Source of the DNA: Steromphala cineraria
Lineage: Eukaryota > Mollusca > Gastropoda > Trochida > Trochidae
DNA: 64,000 nucleotides
Assembly: GCA_916613615.1 (NCBI GenBank)
Contig: OU744731.1
Coordinates: 59,650,289-59,714,288, forward strand
Direction of reading: 5' to 3'
Part shown: positions 47,031 through 57,296 of the stretch, in pieces
Layout: every line of letters starts with the position of its first letter
Position numbering within the stretch: position 1 is the first letter of the stretch
The notes under the pieces: generated by a model
What the model was told of the DNA's origin: nothing
Seen by the model: only the letters and a program-made list of their open reading frames with translations
Databases searched by the model: none
Made by a program: the position numbers and the translations under genes

Positions 47031-47700
47031 GGGCCCAGTCGATTTTGGTGACCTTCACTCTATTTTCAAGGTCAGAGCGAGACTTTGAAAATTTCAGCAT
47101 AGAAACCTGCATTTTAGGCTTGTCAGCGGCATATCTCAAGAACCATTAACTGGGTTCTCTTTTCAATTTTCACAAAGCATCTTATTGGGAAGCGCAGGGC
47201 CCAGTCGATTTTGGTGACCTTCACATTATCTTCAAGGTCACAGCGAAGCTTTGAAAATTTCAGCATAGAAACCTGCATTTTAGGCTTGTCAGCGGGATAT
47301 CTCAGGAACCATTAACTGGATTCTCTTCAAAACTTATGCAAATAATCTTATAGTGAAGACGCAGGACCAAGGGAACTTTGATGGACTTCACATTATTTTC
47401 AAGGTCACAGCAGAACTTTTGATTTATCATCAATTTACCTGCATGTTAAGTTTGTTAGTGTGATATCTCAAGGGTCATTCACTGGATTTTGTTTATTAAT
47501 CTATTTTTGGAAGACATCTGGCCAATTTGGTGTTGGTGACTTTCACATTATTTTCAAGTCACAATGAAGCCAACATGCATTTAAAGCTTATCGTAAGGCT
47601 GATCTGTTAAGAACTGTTCTCTATATTCTCTTCCTTTTTTTTGCACAGGGCTTCTTATTTGGAAGACCCAGGGACCAATCAATTTGTTGTGGTCTAATTG
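47031..47700 (+). repeat. Tandem repeat, about 166-bp units decaying to the right
   Basis: GGGCCCAGTCGATTTTGGTG at 47031 and 47197 opens two near-identical units. Worse copies begin near 47364, 47519 and 47671. Each unit holds TTCACATTATTTTCAAGGTC and GATATCTCAAGAACCATTAA strings. No reading frame is conserved. It resembles the core repeats of Helitron-type non-autonomous elements, but no terminal hairpin is seen. Confidence 0.8.
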
Positions 47701-47970
47701 ACATCTAGTAGCATGACAAATGTAGACAAGTCTTTCTATGTATACAGTATGCATTTTGTTAACATCAATTTGCGGCGGGGGATCTTGTCACCTTTGGGAC
47801 AAATACTTGTTGTCATTGTAAATTTGTTCATCAGAATAACACCTATTTACATAAAGACTGTACGATATATTCTTGATAACCCGGAGTAATGATTTAATGC
47901 TTCGAGGTCAATCTGTATATATTTTTAAAAAAACTCGCTATGTAGTTAGATCTTGTGGCTCGGTTGTGCT

Positions 47971-48339
47971 TTATAATAATAATAATAATGTGTCCATTTA
48001 TATAGCGCCAAACTCCACACTAGGTATGCTCATAGCTCTAACAGTAAAGTCAATTGATATAAGAGAGTTGAAGAGGTAGGTCTTGAGGTGACATTTTAAG
48101 TTGTCTAGGGTTGGACATAGTTTAAGTTCATCAGGGAGGGAGTTCCATTTCACTGAGGCCATGTTCTGGTAAGTTTGATATCCGAACGATTTGCGATTCC
48201 ATTCGGGCACACAAAGACGGTTTGATGAGGAAGACCGCAGAGTTCTTGCTGGGACAGAAAGGAGAGAGGAGTTTTTGGAGATGGTGGGGCGCCGTGCCAT
48301 GAATGCACTGATAGGCAAGTGTGAGGATCTTGTATTCGA
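47971..48339 (-). pseudogene. CR1/L2-like LINE ORF2, C-terminal end and 3' tail
   Basis: The minus-strand frames read EYKILTLAYQCIHGTAP, then after a frameshift RSSSSNRLCVP and the block WNSLPDELKLCPTLDNLKCH followed by LKTYLF. This is the typical C-terminus of CR1/L2-group ORF2. The 3' untranslated part contains GCGCTATATAAATGGACAC, followed by an (ATT)n tail on the minus strand (47971-47989). The upstream coding part continues at 48664-48879 beyond a nested insertion. Confidence 0.85.
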
Positions 48340-48654
48340 CCACTGGACTCATTACCTTATCGTGGTGTGGTGGTTTGTGTGCTTCGACGACCCCGAGAGC
48401 TATGCCAGCTGGAGCTTACATGCTCCTGGTAGGGTCACCCAAGCTGGACAGGTTGACGGGTAGAAGCCAGACCAAATTTGAGTCCTTCTAAAACCTGCTT
48501 TCTATCTCTTACTATGCCTTTCTTTCCGTCTTTTCTCTCATCCTTTCGATCCCTATCTCCCTTATCTATCTACTCTCTTTTGGATGGCAACATTCACGTG
48601 TTTAATAACTGAAATATTGTTCAAAACACGTTAAACACCACCTCACTCACTCAC
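48340..48654 (+). mobile_element. Nested 315-bp retroposon with 9-bp target duplication
   Basis: It is flanked by TGTATTCGA at 48331-48339 and 48655-48663. Removing one copy restores the LINE reading (..ARIEY + KILTLAY..). The head is G+C-rich (GACGACCCCGAGAGCTATGC) and a pyrimidine-rich middle follows. The 3' end is CACCTCACTCACTCAC, a short-repeat tail of the kind seen on RTE-type non-LTR elements. No RT is encoded, so it is a SINE or an internally deleted LINE. An ORF read through it (48191-48463) is chance. Confidence 0.8.
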
Positions 48655-48663
48655 TGTATTCGA

Positions 48664-48879
48664 TACGTGCTTCGAGAGGCAACCAATGCAGAGACATCAG
48701 AATTGGTGTGATATGGCAATATTTAAGTTAAAGAGTAACTATGCGAGCGGCTGTATTTTGGATGTTTTTTAGTTTTTGGATAAGGTTCTTTTGAAGCTGC
48801 TACCGACAAGCTGTTGCAGTTATCCAGTCTTGAGAGAATTAGTGTTCTCGCTTTATTTAAAGCTACTTCGATTATTATT
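48664..48879 (-). pseudogene. CR1/L2-like LINE ORF2, upstream part
   Basis: The minus-strand frames give ARTLILSRLDNCNSLS, then (frameshift) LIQKLKNIQNTAARIVTL, then HITPILMSLHWLPLEARIEY. These are the consecutive blocks of the ORF2 region after the RT in CR1/L2-group LINEs. The element is truncated 5' at about 48879, where the pearl element begins. Confidence 0.85.
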
Positions 48880-49695
48880 CCTGTAAGGCCCTATGGGCTT
48901 ATGGCATGGCCTGGTGTCCGGCGTCCGTCCGTCCGTCCATAAACTACGTCGAATTTCGACTTCTTCCCCAGAACTATAAGACCTAGAAAACTGACTTCTT
49001 GGCTAGTTCGGATTATAAATTGTAGGGGCCACACCCTTAAAACCTATTTTCATCTTCTCCTCCAGAAGCATAAGGCCTAGAATGCTGAAACTTTGTGTAC
49101 AGACTCCTTGACTAATGAGGATTATAAATTATAGCTTTGATGGCCCTAAATAAGGGCCACAGGAGCCACACCATTAAAACCTATTTAATCTTCTTCTCTA
49201 GAAGCATAAGGCCTAGAAAGCTGAAATTTTGTGTACAAAGTCCTTGACTAGTGAGGATTATATCTTGTAGCTTTGGTGACCCTGTGGCCCCTAATAAGGG
49301 CCACGGGGGCCACGCCCTAAAAATATTTTTTCAACTTCTTCTCAAGAAGCATAAGGACTAGGAAGCTGAAACTGTGTACAGACTTCTACGCTAGTTAGAA
49401 TTATAAATTATAGGGCCACACCCTTAAAACCTATTTTCATCCTCTTCTCTAGAAGCATAAGGCCTAGAAAGCTGAAACTCTGTGTACAGACTATTTGACC
49501 AGTGAGGATTATAAAGTGTAGCTTTGGTGGCCTTATGGCCCTTAAAAGGACCACAGGGGCAACGCCGTAAAAAAACCTATTTTCATCTTCTTCTCCAGAA
49601 CCATAAGGCCTAGAAAACTAAAACTGTTTTTGTACTTGACTAGTGAGGATTAATAATTGTAGATTTTGTGACCCTGTGGCCCCTAATGAGGGGGA
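48880..49695 (-). mobile_element. Pearl-like element, second copy, inverted
   Basis: From the left: terminal CCTGTAAGGCC, then GGCATGGCCTGGTGTCCGG, a (CCGT)n microsatellite (48921-48938), then about five core units. The landmark TTGTGTACAGACTCCTTGAC recurs near 49090, 49225, 49370, 49475 and 49620. It is the reverse complement of the layout at 2621-3908. The right end fades near 49695. Confidence 0.8.
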
Positions 49696-49742
49696 AACCA
49701 TATTGGCCAAACTCTAAAGCAAGTTCAAGTCAAGGCGCATTG

Positions 49743-49978
49743 CATTCTCTCCCTTAAGAGGCAGATTAAGTCACAATCCTTTTGAATTTCTTTATCGAAT
49801 GGCAACGCTTCTCGCATAGAAAGGGTGGTTCATATTACAGTGCCTTTGCCATCATTTAGAAGTCAAAATAATGATTTAAGAACAGCGTCGCTGATTGCAC
49901 AACGAACTTTGATTGCCTCCAATCAGGAGTCTCCGATTCTATCCCACACACTCTGCGTAATTATAACAGAGGCTGTAT
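49743..49978 (+). mobile_element. MITE-A copy, left part (split by SINE-2)
   Basis: Terminal CATTCTCTCCCTTAAGAGGC followed by the family interior in the same orientation as 36485, with a deletion near the left end. It breaks at GGCTGTAT and resumes at 50482. Confidence 0.85.
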
Positions 49979-50481
49979 TATTATATGAATATTTATATAG
50001 CGCACATATCCATCCACTAGTGGTTGCTCAAGGCGCTTACATTGTTTCCCCTGGTCAATGGCATTCTTTCACCGTCCAATCATTTTTCCAATTCAACTCC
50101 CTGGGGAGTATTCAACCGGCATCCATATGTGGCGCTCAGGTTAGGGACCATTCTATGCCTCACAGGGTACCCATTCACAGCTGGGTGAACTGAGACGCAT
50201 AGTCACAGCAGTTTGTCCAACACTGCTGAACGGTGATAATCGACAGCTCGGCGTATGCACGTGTTCATGTATCCACCATTCAGCCACTGACATGAATTCG
50301 TGGGATCTTGTTTGTGCGTAGTTTTTGTTGCACTACACACTAGGGCTCCAGGGTGACACTTAAAGAGTTCTAACAGAGGTGAACTCTCGGTTTTTACACC
50401 TTGGCCTGGATGGGATACGAACCCCGGACCTCAGCAACGTGAGACCGGCGCTCATGCCGACTGAGCTTTGCCGTACCAACA
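49979..50481 (-). mobile_element. tRNA-derived SINE-2, about 500 bp, inserted in MITE-A
   Basis: On the minus strand the head reads GGTACGGCAAAGCTCAGTCG (A box at 50450-50468), then GGGGTTCGTATCCC (B box at 50412-50425). A central part with CAGCTGTGAATGGGTACCC follows, then the tail AGCGCCTTGAGCAA and GCGCTATATAAATATTC. It is flanked by GTAT (49975-49978 and 50482-50485), a short target duplication. The tail motif GCGCTATATAAAT is shared with the CR1/L2-like LINE at 47971-48339, the likely source of its reverse transcriptase. Confidence 0.85.
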
Positions 50482-50525
50482 GTATCAACATTTCTTGTCT
50501 TGATCTGCCTCTGGTGGGAGAGATT
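50482..50525 (+). mobile_element. MITE-A copy, right end
   Basis: GTATCAACATTTCTTGTCTT then GATCTGCCTCTGGTGGGAGA closes the copy interrupted at 49978. Confidence 0.85.
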
Positions 50526-51244
50526 AGGCGCATTACTGCGTGCATCGATTCCACAGGTGTCCAAACGAGATATTGATAAACTTACATTACTGTATATATA
50601 ACATGTGAATTCTGTCTGCTGTTTTGAGAACCCACGATGACTTACACTGGTTATTTTTATGGTTTAAAACAATAGATTAACTATGAATTCAAATTGTGAT
50701 TGTCATGATTCGTGCCGATTTATAAAACTTATTTCATTAAAATTATGTGTTGCTGATTTTATTTTGAGTCTGTTCAAAATTAGTGTTTCAATTTCTTTTG
50801 CATGGTAGTTTTGAACGATGGGCGATAATAAGTAAGTTATTTTCAAAATTTAATGGTGATGTTAACGTGTAAAGGTCAATAACTTTCTCAACAGAACTAC
50901 ACTAATTCTATAACACACTGAATCGTAAAATTATCACAAGAAACAAAACCGGTACCAATAGCCAATTATGTAATGATTGAGGTAAACTGCAAAGCGCTTT
51001 TTTATTCAGGCGATTTGTTATATTCTATGTGTTATAATGTAGATTCTGCTGAAAAAATAAAAAATAAGGATGCTAACATGGTTGTGTATAAAAGGTAGAT
51101 GTACTATTTGTTTTGTGTGATAAGGTCATGATTACAATGTTCCTTAAGAAACGAATCTGTCGAACTCTCCCATAGGTCGGCAAGCAAAGCTGAAGTTCAC
51201 AACAATAGGCCTACTAGCAAGGTTTAACTAGCTTTAGACTTCAG
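50526..51244. other. No feature recognised
   Basis: AT-rich sequence with no gene or repeat recognised. Confidence 0.45.
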
Positions 51245-51344
51245 ATATTAGACTTTATGTGAATATTTATAACTTGTTCTCTATGGATATTTGACTTGTG
51301 TAATAAAATATACAATTTCAAAAAACGTACAAGAGCCCCTTTAA
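51245..51344 (+). mobile_element. MITE-B fragment (right end only)
   Basis: ACTTTATGTGAATATTTATA, GACTTGTGTAATAAAAT and AAAAAACGTACAAGAGCCCC then TTTAA match the right third of MITE-B. The left part is lost. Confidence 0.7.
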
Positions 51345-51811
51345 GGCGATTTATCATTGCAGTTAAATATATTCCAGTTGTTTCAGATCTGTGGGCTGAG
51401 GTTCTGTGACCCCCATGCATCTAAAACCAGATTGGTGAGGATTTTAAAGGATTTGGAAAAGTGTAATGCCACTAACGATACGTGGACCAAGGAAAGAAAT
51501 AAGGGTATTTTTCATTATAATTCATAATAATTGAAAGATCGGGACACTAAATGAATTGAAAACCATTGCTACGTAAAAGCAATATTTAAAGAAATATGCA
51601 TATATAGTCAAATACCCTCAGAAATACAATTGTTCAAACACATTCAATTACAGTACGCAATTTAACTCTTTAAATTTATTTGATTCTTATTTCAATGATA
51701 TCAATTTAGGGGAAAACTTTGAACGATGTATAGATTTGTAATTGTGGTTATTTCAATTTGTATGTTTTCAATCAGAGGAATCAAGACGTTTGTGATTTTA
51801 AATCTTTGCAG

Positions 51812-52059
51812 AACCAAACGTTGGTTTTATTTTGAGGGATTTGTGCAGAAAAGATCAGAAGACGACAAATGTTATCGAGCCAAAATATGTGGCCACAAAC
51901 AATAATCCATGTTCTGCTTTTATTGTCAAAGTATTCCAGACGAGTGATGACCTTACATGGGTAATGAGCGCAAAACTTTTAACAGAGAAGGACTTTTCTT
52001 TCGCATCTGTGATTCTACGAACTACCCGTTTCAAATTTAAAGTGTTGTTTACATATATT
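51812..52059 (+). other. Candidate internal exon, unknown protein
   Basis: A good acceptor-like site TTTTAAATCTTTGCAG ends at 51811. An open frame (PNVGFILRDLCRKDQKT, later NPCSAFIVKVFQTSDDLTWV, then SFASVILRTTRFKFKVLF) runs to a donor-like GTAAGG at 52060. The length is 248 nt. The alternating hydrophobic pattern suggests beta strands, but I recognise no family. A 146-codon frame on the opposite strand overlaps it, so coding status is doubtful. Confidence 0.22.
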
Positions 52060-52560
52060 GTAAGGTCAGAAAAGGGCACCCTTTGCTTAGATTGACAACG
52101 TTGATCAATCAATGTTCTCAAACAGATATAAGAATAAAATTTGTGAGCAGTGATGGTGAATTTCGACTTATTGACCTTAAAAACAGTAGTGCCCTGCCCG
52201 ACAGAAAGAAAATGCGAAGAATCGTCAAATATCGTATCCATGTTAAGTGTTTTGGCATCAAACTGATTTTTGATTAAAGAAATCCAGTGATGCAATTGAA
52301 CAGCATGGTACTCACATGAGCATTATTGTAAGACTGACTTTGATTACATGTTAACCAAGAAAATTTTCTTATACTCACATAATGCACTAATAATGAAATC
52401 AAATGCTATTTTTTTAAGATTGTGATGTCAATGTCACTATCCAATTAACACGGATGGTTCTGTCCTGTTTAAACTGCAATTGTTCTCCGGGCCCTAGTGC
52501 CTTAATATCCGAATAAACTTTATAAATTTCACATATCTGTATTTAGTTCTTATAAATGAA
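52060..52560. other. No feature recognised
   Basis: AT-rich sequence up to the small hairpin at 52573. Confidence 0.4.
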
Positions 52561-52572
52561 ACTAACCTTATA

Positions 52573-53080
52573 GCTTGGTGCCCAAAGGCACCAAGCAGTT
52601 ATGTTATGCTTTTTCTAAAACTTTTCTGAATTCTCTCTATATTCTCTCTTGATATTTTCAAAGGGAAGCCGCGCCAATCACATGTGTTGCATCCAAATCA
52701 AATGGCCAAAGAACAGAGCTGTAGCAATAATGCATTAGGTCACCATGTGGGTAATGCAAAATAGTTGGCACATTAAACTGTGGAATATGATGTTGCTTTA
52801 AATGTTATATTAAAAGAAAAATAATAGAGAGCTGAAAAGTTGCTGTAAACTCCTTGGCCAATTGGGATTCTCAATTTTAAGTTTGTGACCCAATGACCCC
52901 AATTTGGGTCACAGGGTTCAAAACCTTTAAAACCTCTTTTCATCTTCTTCTCCAGTTCAAAAAGGTCTAGAGAGCTAAAAAGTTGTGTGTAGACTTCTTG
53001 GCCAGTGGGGATTCTACATTGTAGATTTTGTGACACCGTGCATTATCCCAAATGGGATCACAGGGTTCACAACATTTTAG
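52573..53080 (-). mobile_element. Degenerate pearl-like element
   Basis: It starts with a perfect 10-bp stem hairpin GCTTGGTGCC-CAAA-GGCACCAAGC (52573-52596). From about 52840 two core-like units 145 bp apart follow (CTTGGCCAATTGGGATTCT and CTTGGCCAGTGGGGATTCT), with TTTTCATCTTCTTCTCCAG between them. These are recognisable relatives of the core unit at 48880-49695. No microsatellite remains. Confidence 0.6.
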
Positions 53081-54230
53081 ATCTATTTCAATCAAAAGAG
53101 CTACAGAACCCATGGCTTTATTTTTAACACTGGTAATGGCTAAAACGGCACCGTCAAAAAACACCAAGAGGAATTGGCGAAAATGGAACCAAATCGGCGA
53201 AAACAGTTCAAACCCAATTACCTCCCTTTGTAATGACTCAGCAAAATGCTTGCTTTTAAACAGCCAATAATGAGAACACTTCTGAGGGAAACCCCCGTAA
53301 AGTTCTTCCAGGGCTTGTAGTGTAGTTGTATCGGAACGAAAGCGCTGGATAATCTAGGGTGAAACGGAACAATTGATTGCGAAATCAGCACCATTGAAAA
53401 GACGAAACGGAACCAAAATAATAGCTTACTTGGTTTATCATATATCATCCTTATATGAAGGATTTGATTTCAATTGGAATACTGTCTCCTAAAGTTGAGG
53501 ATCCGTCGTGCGTTGATGGTATCAGGGGTTACTTTTGCTTCAGAAACGGAAGGGAGGGTCATGAGCTATTTACCAAACTTGTGAAAGACTTGATCCTTCT
53601 TGTAGCCTTCAATAAAGATGTTTATTTACTGTGAATGTTTCCTTATGTGGTTTTAACCATTTTCATGTCAAAAGAAAGGGATTGGTAAACGGGGAAGCAG
53701 GTTTTCTGAACACGTGAGAGAGTGAGTTAATGCTTAACACCGCTTGGGCAATATTTTTGCCATTAGCGGCGGTATCTTGACACGTCTTCCCTACACAAAT
53801 AAATAAAACCAAAGGCAAACCTTTTTGTTCAAAGTGGGGTTGGGGTCGCTGAGTGCCACTAACGCCCAAAACGTATCCACCCAGGTCAGTCTTTGACTTG
53901 TCACAGTCATAGAAAGTACTCAACATATCAATATTTTAGGGAATAAATTCGACCAAAGTTAAGGGAGTCTTTTGTCTGAAGTTGTAATTCGACCAATTCA
54001 ATGAGGCCAGCATAATCCCTATTGTGCAACCAGCTACACTGGTTTAAAAACCAGGCCATGAAAGTTTGAATTTTTAGACCCGAAATAAAATTTAAAAATG
54101 ATAATGGACTTTGCATACAGGCAAAATTGATGCGATGACGCTGATTTTGTTTTTATTTATAAATATTTTTTTTACTATTAAATATGAAATTATTTTCCGG
54201 AATTTGAAAAAATCAATAAATGTTTACTTT
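53081..54230. other. Unassigned, less AT-rich stretch with several short ORFs
   Basis: The G+C content is visibly higher than in the surroundings. Open frames of 60-90 codons occur on both strands: 53052-53270 (+), 53474-53632 (+; CVDGIRGYFCFRNGREG), 53663-53926 (-; DLGGYVLGVSGTQRPQP) and 53928-54116 (-). None shows a domain I recognise. It could be a decayed gene or transposon. Confidence 0.3.
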
Positions 54231-54447
54231 GGATCACTTTATAGCTGTGTCTTTGAAGACGGACAACATTTAAATTTTTTCCCTTGTCAACATCTGAAGA
54301 AAATGCTTGATGTGGGCGGTTGAAACTGACGCGGGCGGAAACCAGATGTTGAAATACAGTCCCAAAGCCAAAACAAAAATTGAAACTCTTATAATTTCAC
54401 TCGTTTCTGTTCGTGTAGGCCTTCAAAGACACAGTTATCAAGTGATC
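54231..54447. repeat. Inverted repeat, about 27-bp arms
   Basis: GGATCACTTTATAGCTGTGT then CTTTGAAG (54231-54258) pairs with CTTCAAAGACACAGTTATCA then AGTGATC (54421-54447). The interior is about 160 bp with GCGGGCGG-type G+C. This is a possible small MITE. Confidence 0.65.
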
Positions 54448-54517
54448 ATGACTTAAGCATGGTTTAGCGAAAATGCTTAATTTTAACTATGATCACTTTT
54501 AATCAATACATGATTGT

Positions 54518-54880
54518 TATACTCAATAAAAAGTGTTCAATGATTGTGTGACCTTGAAGGTCAAAGGTCAAGGTCATGAGATATGAGTTATTGCAATTCC
54601 TTGTAAACACAATAACTTGAAAAGTTTTTGTGCTATGAAGTTAAGATTTTGTATATTATCTCTTGAGAAGTACAAAATTTTCAAAAAGTTTTGGGTACGA
54701 ACTGTCGAAGGTGAAGGTCACAGCAAGGTCAACATATATAGAGAAAATGGATGAATTTAATTTTTAACACTTTATTTCATTACAATAATGTTATACTCAA
54801 TGGAATGTGTTCATTGATTGTGTGACCTTGAGTGTCAAAGGTCAAGGTCACGAGAAAATTCCCAATTTGGTGAGGCCTGT
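54518..54880 (+). repeat. Repeat with AGGTCA direct repeats, period 274 bp
   Basis: TATACTCAATAAAAAGTGTT (54518) and TATACTCAATGGAATGTGTT (54792) open two units. Each continues ATTGTGTGACCTTGA and then a run of AGGTCA half-sites (AAGGTCAAAGGTCAAGGTCA at about 54557; GTCAAAGGTCAAGGTCAC at about 54833). AGGTCA direct repeats with one-base spacing are nuclear-receptor (DR1) sites, but use here is not shown. Confidence 0.75.
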
Positions 54881-55940
54881 AAAAGGCGGAACAGGGTAAG
54901 GCGAAACCCCAAGTTCCGGGGCTGCTCTGCTTTTGCGGTATCCCGCAAACGCTAATCTAGTTTCTGCCTGTATGCAGCGTCCAGACATGTTTTCTTCTTC
55001 TTTTTTTCGGCCTAACTTGTCAAAATTCTGCAGTCGAAGACCTTCTCAGACACCTGTGGCATTTAAATCAAATGATATTAACTTTAACGACATGCACTTC
55101 ATCATAACATGATGTTTGTGACAATTTCAGGACCTGCCATGGTATTACAGGAAGAGTTCAGTAAACAAACTTCGAAACGTTACCATTCAGTGGCAAGCAA
55201 TAGCTGCTTTGAAATGTAGCCATACAATAATGTGACTTATGCAAACTTATTTGAAAATATTTTGGGAAAGACACAAAACAACATAACAAAAAAATGGTCT
55301 GACGTCACTTTCTTATAATAGAATTTGCACGATATTTTTGTTCTTAAGTAAACGAAACAAGAAAATGGCTTTTGCGTGATTTAATTTTATATTTTGCCCA
55401 AAATTCTTCGGGTCAAGAGAATGATGTGCCTACACGTGTGAATGAATAGGAAAATGTTTGTCAAGTAAAAAACGGGCGTTTTAATTGTAAAATATGACGA
55501 CGAAAATCTCCAAGAAAATTGCAAACAAAACCTTTCATTGAGGGGTAGGAGGTTGATAATGATGTTCGATTGTTTTGTTTATAAAAGTCTTTCAAAACTT
55601 TGTGAAAATAATCAGATTTTTTCATGTTGTGTAAAAAAACAATATTGAGTGATGATTTAAAACGTTTATTCTAACGGTATTCTTAACATATAGGACATGT
55701 AGCTATAAGAGAACTGCAGGATATGAAAATGTTTCTGCATTTGTTGTGAATCAAACCCTGCAAGTCTATACATCTTCATTAAGTGCAAACTTGTGTATGC
55801 ATTTCGAAAAGAAGTTTTAAACTTTATGAATTCTCAAATAATACAGATTGAGCATAACATGATCTAAGAATATTTTGAAACTACCAGTTAAAAACTGAAA
55901 AACTGACAAGTATTTCCGTTTCAGCGACTAATTTTGACAA
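54881..55940. other. No feature recognised
   Basis: A short G+C-rich part (54885-54930) after the repeat, then AT-rich sequence with no gene or repeat. Confidence 0.45.
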
Positions 55941-56138
55941 TTATTCTAGACATGCAATTTCGGAAACTTTGATAATTGAATCAAGGAACTTGATCCTTTC
56001 TTGGTTGTTGAACATGACAAATGACAGACACAAGAGAAGACCATTCCTGCTGTCCACAATCTGCCAGTCACGTTTCTGAATATACAAGCCATCTTCCTTG
56101 ATTGTCTCATTACCTTCAGTCAATACCTCAACAAGCTA
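55941..56138 (-). pseudogene. Residual coding fragment, unknown family, copy 1
   Basis: From an AG at about 56139 the minus frame reads LVEVLTEGNETIKEDGLYIQ, then KRDWQIVDSRNGLLLCLSFV, then NNQERIKFLDSIIK, and stops at 55941. A diverged copy lies at 58600-58745. There the same frame gives ALISQKRD, stop, HIVFNSGFAM, stop, and NRKRIKLLEEIIKNF. Conservation of QKRD.xIV and (R/E)RIK.L..IIK between the copies hints at past coding. No family is recognised. Confidence 0.35.
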
Positions 56139-56350
56139 GGGACTTAAGGTTGTGTATGCACTTTTGTGTTACAACGTTTTCATTACTGCCTGTTACAATC
56201 TGGCATTCTGTTCACGTAGTGCCTAGATTGGTTCAATATGCTCCTTTTTTAGCAGAAAAGAATCAATAATATTTGTACTGAAGATGCATATGCAATGAAT
56301 AATATCTTTAGTGTCCATTTGTACACAAAGTTCATTATTTCACCCCTGAT

Positions 56351-56585
56351 GCATCTTCCTACGCAAAGCCGAAAACGCCAGTTTCCGACCTGTCAGTTTT
56401 ATGTCTTGCTGCAGACCCTTACCTCTCTGTGCTTGCTCTCTAGCTTAGTATGAGAGAAAGCAATAGTCTTATCAGAAAGAAACTGGAGGTTGCTAAACAC
56501 GCCTGTAGGGGCGCTGACATCAGCACAGAAAATTCAAGGGTCTGCAGTTCGGAAACTAACGTTTTAGGCTTTGCGTAGTAAGATG
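56351..56585. mobile_element. MITE-E, hAT-like, 8-bp target duplication
   Basis: Inverted ends GCATCTTCCTACGCAAAGCC and GGCTTTGCGTAGTAAGATG extend inward through AACG.CAGTTTCCGA. CCCCTGAT flanks both sides (56343-56350 and 56586-56593). An 8-bp duplication is typical of hAT transposases. It is 235 bp with no ORF of its own. Confidence 0.8.
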
Positions 56586-56718
56586 CCCCTGATATTAATA
56601 TAAGGGACATTTCATGTAAACATGAGGTGTATAAACTCTGTGGTATGTGACGCACAATCAACATATATGTGGCTGTGAGATAACTGACCTTTCACAATGT
56701 TCACACAAACAGTATATA

Positions 56719-57294
56719 CACTCAGGGGCAAAAGAAACGATACCATATAAAATGCATGATAGGTTAATCTACGATTGATAGTTACGGCTGAAACAGGGTT
56801 AATTCATGTATTCAAGAGCTAACTGAACTAAGTTTTTAATTTCAGAGCTATATCTGTTAACGCTTTTGAAATACAAGGCTTTCAAAAAACGCTGTTAAAA
56901 AATCTCCTTAACTAAACGAGATAGGATAGTGAAAATGGCCTTTTTTCTTGTTTTTTAACCAAAATACGGGCAAAATGCGTAAACAAATTAACTTCTACAG
57001 GGGTTATTTATATTGATAACATCTTAGAGTTTATAGATCTTTAAATTTTATAATTATTTTATTCCAATTCCAATGATTATAACCAAAAAAAACATCGAAA
57101 AAGCTGTTTTTTTACTCCTCGTGTATTTGAACAGTCATACAATTATAAGTATTATACTTTGATGTCTGAAATTGTGAGTACTTCTTCACAACTGATGTGC
57201 CTATCACAGGTGTTCGTAGTCGCATTTCATTTACAACAGGATTTTGTTTTGTACTCTTTTGAAAAGTTGGTATCGTTTCTTTTGCCCCTGAGTG
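56719..57294. mobile_element. MITE-D, Tc1/mariner-like, TA target
   Basis: Perfect inverted ends of 27 bp begin CACTCAGGGGCAAAAGAAAC. TA lies outside each end (56717-56718 and 57295-57296). It is 576 bp, AT-rich inside, with no transposase frame. A truncated relative ends at 61281. Confidence 0.88.
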
Positions 57295-57296
57295 TA

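Noticed and set aside
48191..48463. 90-codon plus ORF across the CR1-like LINE and its nested insert
   Set aside because: Crosses an insertion boundary and is antisense to the LINE coding frame.
51855..52295. 146-codon minus-strand ORF
   Set aside because: Overlaps the candidate plus-strand exon, has no domain, and both cannot be trusted. The plus-strand reading has better splice signals.
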